Positions 6,214-9,476 of a stretch of DNA of 9,476 nt are shown here, piece after piece. The stretch is taken from positions 1 to 9,476 of the forward strand of contig CAYLPU010000151.1 in assembly GCA_964385635.1 (NCBI GenBank), written 5' to 3'. The notes beneath the pieces are model-generated. The model was not told the DNA's origin. It made no database searches and worked only from the letters and a program-made list of their open reading frames with translations. This DNA comes from CAYLPU01 sp964385635 (lineage in GTDB: Bacteria; Chloroflexota; Anaerolineae; B4-G1). The position numbers and the translations under genes were made by a program. The first letter of the stretch is position 1. Every line of letters begins with the position of its first letter.

Positions 6214-6501
6214 ACGACTTTCACGCCGGCCGGAAATGCCAGGTGGGGCTGTAGGGACACAAGACATTGTGTCCTCCCTGCCAGGCCGAGGCAGAGAAAG
6301 ACGGCACGGTCCGGTCCCGGCCGCGCCTTGGGCCTCAAGTGCGGGCTACGTCTCGCGCAGAGACCCAGGGCCGGGCAAATATGGCCCGGGTAGTCTATTG
6401 ACTACCCCCGGGGATGGTCCCTGGGTTCGTCCCTGGATCATCCCCGGTCGGGCCTACGAGATTGATACGTGATGTGAAAACCATTCGTAGGGGGTGGGCT
6501 T
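6214..6501 (+). other. Gene-free, highly folded segment before VP2
   Basis: No coding frame is convincing here. It contains four stems: GGACACAA/TTGTGTCC (6255-6262 with 6267-6274), CCGGGC/GCCCGG (6371-6376 with 6384-6389), GTAGTC/GACTAC (6390-6395 with 6400-6405) and a 13-bp stem with one G-T pair (6408-6420 with 6435-6447) whose loop contains TTCG. The last three are back to back and end 54 nt before VP2. I find no good -35/-10 pair. It may be a structured leader, a processed RNA, or more of the intergenic palindrome family. Confidence 0.5.
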
Positions 6502-9276
6502 ATGCCTATTGATTTTACCGAGATTGAATCGGGTGAGGAGTTTGAACTACTCTGCGAAGACCTGTTGCAGGCGATGGAGTTTACCATCGTGCAGCAGCCC
6601 GCACGCGGGCAGGAGGGCGGCAAAGACCTCATCGTCAGCGAAATCGTCAGAGATAAGATGGGGTTCACCGAGACGCGCGAGACGTTGATCCAGTGCAAAC
6701 ACCGGGCAAAGAGCGGAAAGGCGGTAGGCTTCGCCGAGGTCGCCAACTACCGTGACGTGATGGACCAATACGAGGTCCGGCGCTACCTGCTTATCACCAG
6801 CACGTTGCCCACTGAAGACCTGCGAAAGAAGTTTGAAAAGACGAGCAAGAAAGGCGACTACACTGCCCTCATCTGGTCCAAGGGCGACCTGGCCCGCTTT
6901 CTGGACGAACACCCCGACGTGCGCGACCGCTACTTCCCGCCCCAGGTCGAAGCACCGACCCCCGCCGGCACGCTGGCCGAGGCCATCGTGGGGTTGCTCA
7001 CGGTGATGGGCTTCACCTGCCAGAGCCGTGAGGCCAGCGCCGGCCGCGTGCGATTGGTTTGTACTAGCAAAGGCGCGTTCGCCCGCCCGGTGGCCGTGGT
7101 CTGCAAGGAGGGCACGGTGGGGCGGCCCGACGTGGAAGCACTCCTGAAGTCGCTGGGGCCGGTCTCCAACCGTGCCTCGATGAGCGGTGTGTTGGTGACC
7201 CACACCCGCGTCTCGCCCGAGGCGCGGAAGCGGGCTGCCGAAACCGAGGGCGCGGTGCGGGCCTTCACGCTGGACGAGTTCTACTGCGAGTTGATAAACT
7301 TCGAGCCCTACGCGCGCGAGTTGGTGGCCGACTACGAGAAAGACGAACTGAGCACCTACTACGTGGACCTGGGCTGCGAGAGCGACGATGGCAGCGTCTA
7401 CAAGCCGATGGACGGGTATGTGGACGCCTGGCTGGACGACCAGGCCCGCAACCACATCTCCATCCTGGGCGATTACGGCACGGGCAAGACCTCCTTCTGC
7501 CGTCAGTACGCAGCCAAACTGGCCCGCCGCTGGCTGGCCGACCCCGACCGGAACCGCATCCCCATCCTTGTGTCGCTGCGCGACTATGCCAAGGCGATGA
7601 ATCTCAAACAGTTGATCACCGACTTCCTGGTAAATCGGTACGGTATCCAGGCCGGGTACGAAGCCTTCCGCCGCTTCAACGCGGACGGTCAGTTGGTGCT
7701 GCTGTTCGACGGCTTCGACGAGATGGCGCAGAAGGTGGACTACCAGACGACGGTGGAGAACTTCGAGGAACTGGCCCGGGCGGTAGAATCGCGCAGCAAG
7801 GTGATCCTCACCTGCCGCACGCCCTACTTCCGCTCCAGCCGGGAAGCCGAGGAACTGCTCTCCTGCCGGGGGCCGGAGATGTTTGAGGTTGGGGAGGCCC
7901 GCGATCTGCGCGAGCGTGCGGTGATTGACCTGAGCGACCGGCCCAACTTCGAGATCGTGCACCTGCTGCCATTCGAGCGAGGGGACATTCAGGCCATGCT
8001 ACGGGTGCGCTTCCCCCATAGGTGGGAACAGTACTGGCAGCAGGTCGAGCACACGTACAACCTGGCGGAACTGGCCCAGCGGCCGGTGCTGCTGGACATG
8101 ATCGCCCGCTCGCTGCCTGAACTAAAGCCTGGTCATGCGATCAACGCGGCACAGTTGTACGAGGTCTACACCGACCTGTGGCTGGTGCGTGACGAGGAAA
8201 AGGGCCGCACGCTCATCACCCGTGCCGATAAGCGTCTGTTCATGCAAGAACTGGCGCTGGAGATGCTGCACCGCGAGAGGTTGAGCATCCACTACTCGCG
8301 CTTGCCGGAGCGGGTGCGCGCCCACTTCCGCCTGGAGCAGGCGACCGAGATTGACTACTTTGCGCACGACATCCGCACCTGCTCGTTCCTGAACCGCGAC
8401 TCCGAGGGGAACTATCGCTTCGTGCACAAGAGTTTCCAAGAGTTCTTCATAGCCCAATGGCTGGCACCTGGGCTACTGGATACTAGCGCGCCGGAGATGA
8501 CCATCAACGAGGAGATCCGGGGCTTCGTGCACGGCTTGCTGGCGGGGGCGGACTGGCCTCCGCCGCCACCGGAGGGGATGGAGGTGCCACCGGGGGTGGC
8601 CTGGGTGCCGCCGGGGCCGTTCATCTACGGAGAGGGCCAGGGCACGAGGGTGGTCAGGCTCGAGCAGGGCTTTTTCGTCGCCCGCACGCCGGTGACGAAC
8701 TTCGAGTTTGCCCGTTTCGTGGAGGCGACAGGGTACGCGACCACAGCGGAGAAAGAGGGAGGATGGAGCACTGAGACGGGGGACTACATCAAGGGCTTCG
8801 ACTGGCGTCGTCCCGATGGCCCCGAAAGCGGCATTGAGGACCGGATGGATCACCCGGTCGTGCAGGTGAGCTGGCACGACGCCATAGCCTACGCGGAGTG
8901 GGCCGGGGTGTGGTTGCTCACCGAGCAGGAGTGGGAGAAGGCGGCGCGGGGGATTGACGGGCGTACCTATCCCTGGGGAGACGAGTTTGACCCTGCCCGG
9001 TGCAACACCAGGGAGAGCGGTATAGGCACCACCACGCCGGTGGGCTGGTACTTGCCGGAGGGGGATAGCCCGTGTGGGTGCGCGGATATGGCGGGGAACG
9101 TCTGGGAGTGGACGGTCAGCGAATTTGAGTCTGGCAGGGCGCTGCGGGTGTTGCGCGGGGGCGCGTTCGGCAATGTAGCGAGGCTCGTCCGCTGCGCCTG
9201 CCGCTTCAGGAACAGCCCGCGCTCCCGCTCCGGCCACTACGGTTTTCGGGTAGTGGCGTCCCCCGTCCACCTCTGA
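6502..9276 (+). CDS. DGR target protein 2: Mrr-like nuclease + NACHT + FGE-type variable C-terminus
   Basis: A 924-residue multidomain protein. Residues 8-145 look like an Mrr-type PD-(D/E)XK restriction endonuclease domain: FELLCEDLLQAMEF, GQEGGKDLIV with D42, and LIQCKH with Q64 and K66, the D...QxK pattern of Mrr. Residues 155-265 resemble a second, degenerate domain of the same kind (GLLTVMGF, VAVVCKEG, GVLVTHT) without clear catalytic residues. A NACHT NTPase follows with Walker A GDYGTGKT (323-330), Walker B LVLLFDGFDEM (398-408), VILTCRTPYF and FVHKSFQEFF. From about residue 695 to the end is an FGE-like domain (YPWG, SGIGTTTPVGWY, GNVWEW, LRVLRGGAF) whose residues 890-913 are the diversified surface. 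The architecture suggests NTP-gated DNA cleavage triggered by a recognised ligand, as in defence STAND NTPases such as Avs; target and activity are inference. The ATG has AGGGGGTG just upstream. Confidence 0.9.
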   Translation: MPIDFTEIESGEEFELLCEDLLQAMEFTIVQQPARGQEGGKDLIVSEIVRDKMGFTETRETLIQCKHRAKSGKAVGFAEVANYRDVMDQYEVRRYLLITSTLPTEDLRKKFEKTSKKGDYTALIWSKGDLARFLDEHPDVRDRYFPPQVEAPTPAGTLAEAIVGLLTVMGFTCQSREASAGRVRLVCTSKGAFARPVAVVCKEGTVGRPDVEALLKSLGPVSNRASMSGVLVTHTRVSPEARKRAAETEGAVRAFTLDEFYCELINFEPYARELVADYEKDELSTYYVDLGCESDDGSVYKPMDGYVDAWLDDQARNHISILGDYGTGKTSFCRQYAAKLARRWLADPDRNRIPILVSLRDYAKAMNLKQLITDFLVNRYGIQAGYEAFRRFNADGQLVLLFDGFDEMAQKVDYQTTVENFEELARAVESRSKVILTCRTPYFRSSREAEELLSCRGPEMFEVGEARDLRERAVIDLSDRPNFEIVHLLPFERGDIQAMLRVRFPHRWEQYWQQVEHTYNLAELAQRPVLLDMIARSLPELKPGHAINAAQLYEVYTDLWLVRDEEKGRTLITRADKRLFMQELALEMLHRERLSIHYSRLPERVRAHFRLEQATEIDYFAHDIRTCSFLNRDSEGNYRFVHKSFQEFFIAQWLAPGLLDTSAPEMTINEEIRGFVHGLLAGADWPPPPPEGMEVPPGVAWVPPGPFIYGEGQGTRVVRLEQGFFVARTPVTNFEFARFVEATGYATTAEKEGGWSTETGDYIKGFDWRRPDGPESGIEDRMDHPVVQVSWHDAIAYAEWAGVWLLTEQEWEKAARGIDGRTYPWGDEFDPARCNTRESGIGTTTPVGWYLPEGDSPCGCADMAGNVWEWTVSEFESGRALRVLRGGAFGNVARLVRCACRFRNSPRSRSGHYGFRVVASPVHL
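9138..9262 (+). repeat. DGR variable region 2 (VR2) with IMH-like end
   Basis: A 31-nt block identical to VR1 (9138-9168), then a 72-nt variable core (9169-9240), then GGTTTTCGGGTAGTGG to GTCCC. Its IMH-like end is 3 nt shorter than in VR1 and the TR remnant (one GTG fewer), keeping the frame. No reverse transcriptase follows within 200 nt, so VR2 would be a second target of the upstream retroelement. Confidence 0.83.
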
Positions 9277-9314
9277 CCTCTGGTATCTCTGGACTCTGGC
9301 ACTCTGGAATCTGT
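9263..9314 (+). repeat. Target-flanking CTCTGG repeat, copy 2
   Basis: 48 of 52 positions match 4716-4767, with CTCTGG at 9278, 9287, 9294 and 9302 and a degenerate fifth unit. Downstream, TCCAGAG (9323-9329) can pair with CTCTGGA (9302-9308), and TGTGGGGG (9312-9319) with CCCCCACA (9338-9345), as alternative hairpins. Confidence 0.65.
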
Positions 9315-9392
9315 GGGGGGAGTCCAGAGGGGGGAAGCCCCCACACGTGTCAAGTTAAGGGTGATGCTGTGATGCTGTGCTTGCCGAGGCCG

Positions 9393-9476
9393 CCCGGCGA
9401 TGAAGTCGCCGGGCTACGGAGCTTCCGCCCGATGAATCGGGCTCAGGAACCCCATTCACGGGGTGGTGGCTCCGTA
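9393..9476. repeat. Palindromic repeat cluster at the right edge
   Basis: CCCGGCGA/TCGCCGGG (9393-9400 with 9406-9413) is followed by an outer stem TACGGAGC/GCTCCGTA (9415-9422 with 9469-9476). That stem encloses two hairpins: GCCCGA/TCGGGC (9427-9432 with 9437-9442) and ACCCC/GGGGT (9449-9453 with 9460-9464). The 29-nt start (9394-9422) is the reverse complement of 1841-1869 with one mismatch. The window ends inside or at the edge of the element. Confidence 0.65.

Noticed and set aside
6398..6426. Promoter for VP2 using TTGACT at 6398
   Set aside because: The hexamer lies in a hairpin stem and there is no -10-like sequence at the right distance.
6214..6501. Full template repeat hidden between avd and VP2
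   Set aside because: I found no stretch matching the VR cores or the LRVLRGGAF-coding block here on either strand, and no AAC-rich run.
6547..7962. A 471-codon open frame on the reverse strand inside VP2
   Set aside because: It lies antisense to the NACHT and nuclease domains, has no recognisable motif, and arises because high-GC genes leave the opposite strand free of stops.
9415..9476. tRNA-like cloverleaf at the right edge
   Set aside because: There is no anticodon arm geometry, T-loop GTTCRA box or CCA-type end; it belongs to the palindromic repeat family.

Overview
The window is high-GC and reads as Chloroflexota (Anaerolineae-like). This is an inference from three things: a secreted protein ending in the YLPIVLK-type tail common in that phylum, many intergenic palindromes anchored on GTAG/CTAC, and large NACHT proteins with formylglycine-generating-enzyme (FGE/sulfatase-modifying) C-termini. 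No rRNA or tRNA is present to confirm it.

Layout. 1-797: a reverse-strand cold-shock protein with its own promoter and a long leader, and a forward-strand Mth938-like (DUF498) small protein. 935-1594: a secreted protein gene interrupted by one in-frame TGA. 1595-2110: no gene, but a 116-bp inverted-repeat element, a cluster of perfect hairpins and a strong promoter. 2111-9276: the main locus, all on the + strand. It runs NACHT-FGE protein 1 (VP1), a diversity-generating retroelement (DGR) reverse transcriptase, a truncated avd accessory gene, a 26-nt remnant of a template repeat (TR), a highly folded intergenic segment, and Mrr-like nuclease-NACHT-FGE protein 2 (VP2). 9277-9476: no gene; a target-flanking repeat tail, then the same palindrome family seen upstream, in inverted orientation.

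How it fits together. The 3' ends of VP1 and VP2 are variable regions (VRs). They are identical for 31 nt, differ at 20 of the next 72 positions (18 at codon positions 1 or 2, almost none at position 3), then become nearly identical again through the presumed initiation-of-mutagenic-homing (IMH) site and about 50 nt past the stop codons. This is the signature of adenine-directed DGR mutagenesis of NNC-type codons. The diversified part is the C-terminal FGE/C-type-lectin-like fold, and each protein couples it to a STAND NTPase. VP2 also carries a nuclease-like N-terminus. The natural inference is a pair of immune-like or conflict sensors with a hypervariable recognition surface.

The odd point is that no complete TR is visible. 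The avd frame stops halfway and runs directly into a sequence matching only the 3' end of a TR. A deletion appears to have removed the back half of avd and nearly all of the TR, so this DGR is probably frozen unless a TR and Avd are supplied from elsewhere, or unless the assembly collapsed here.
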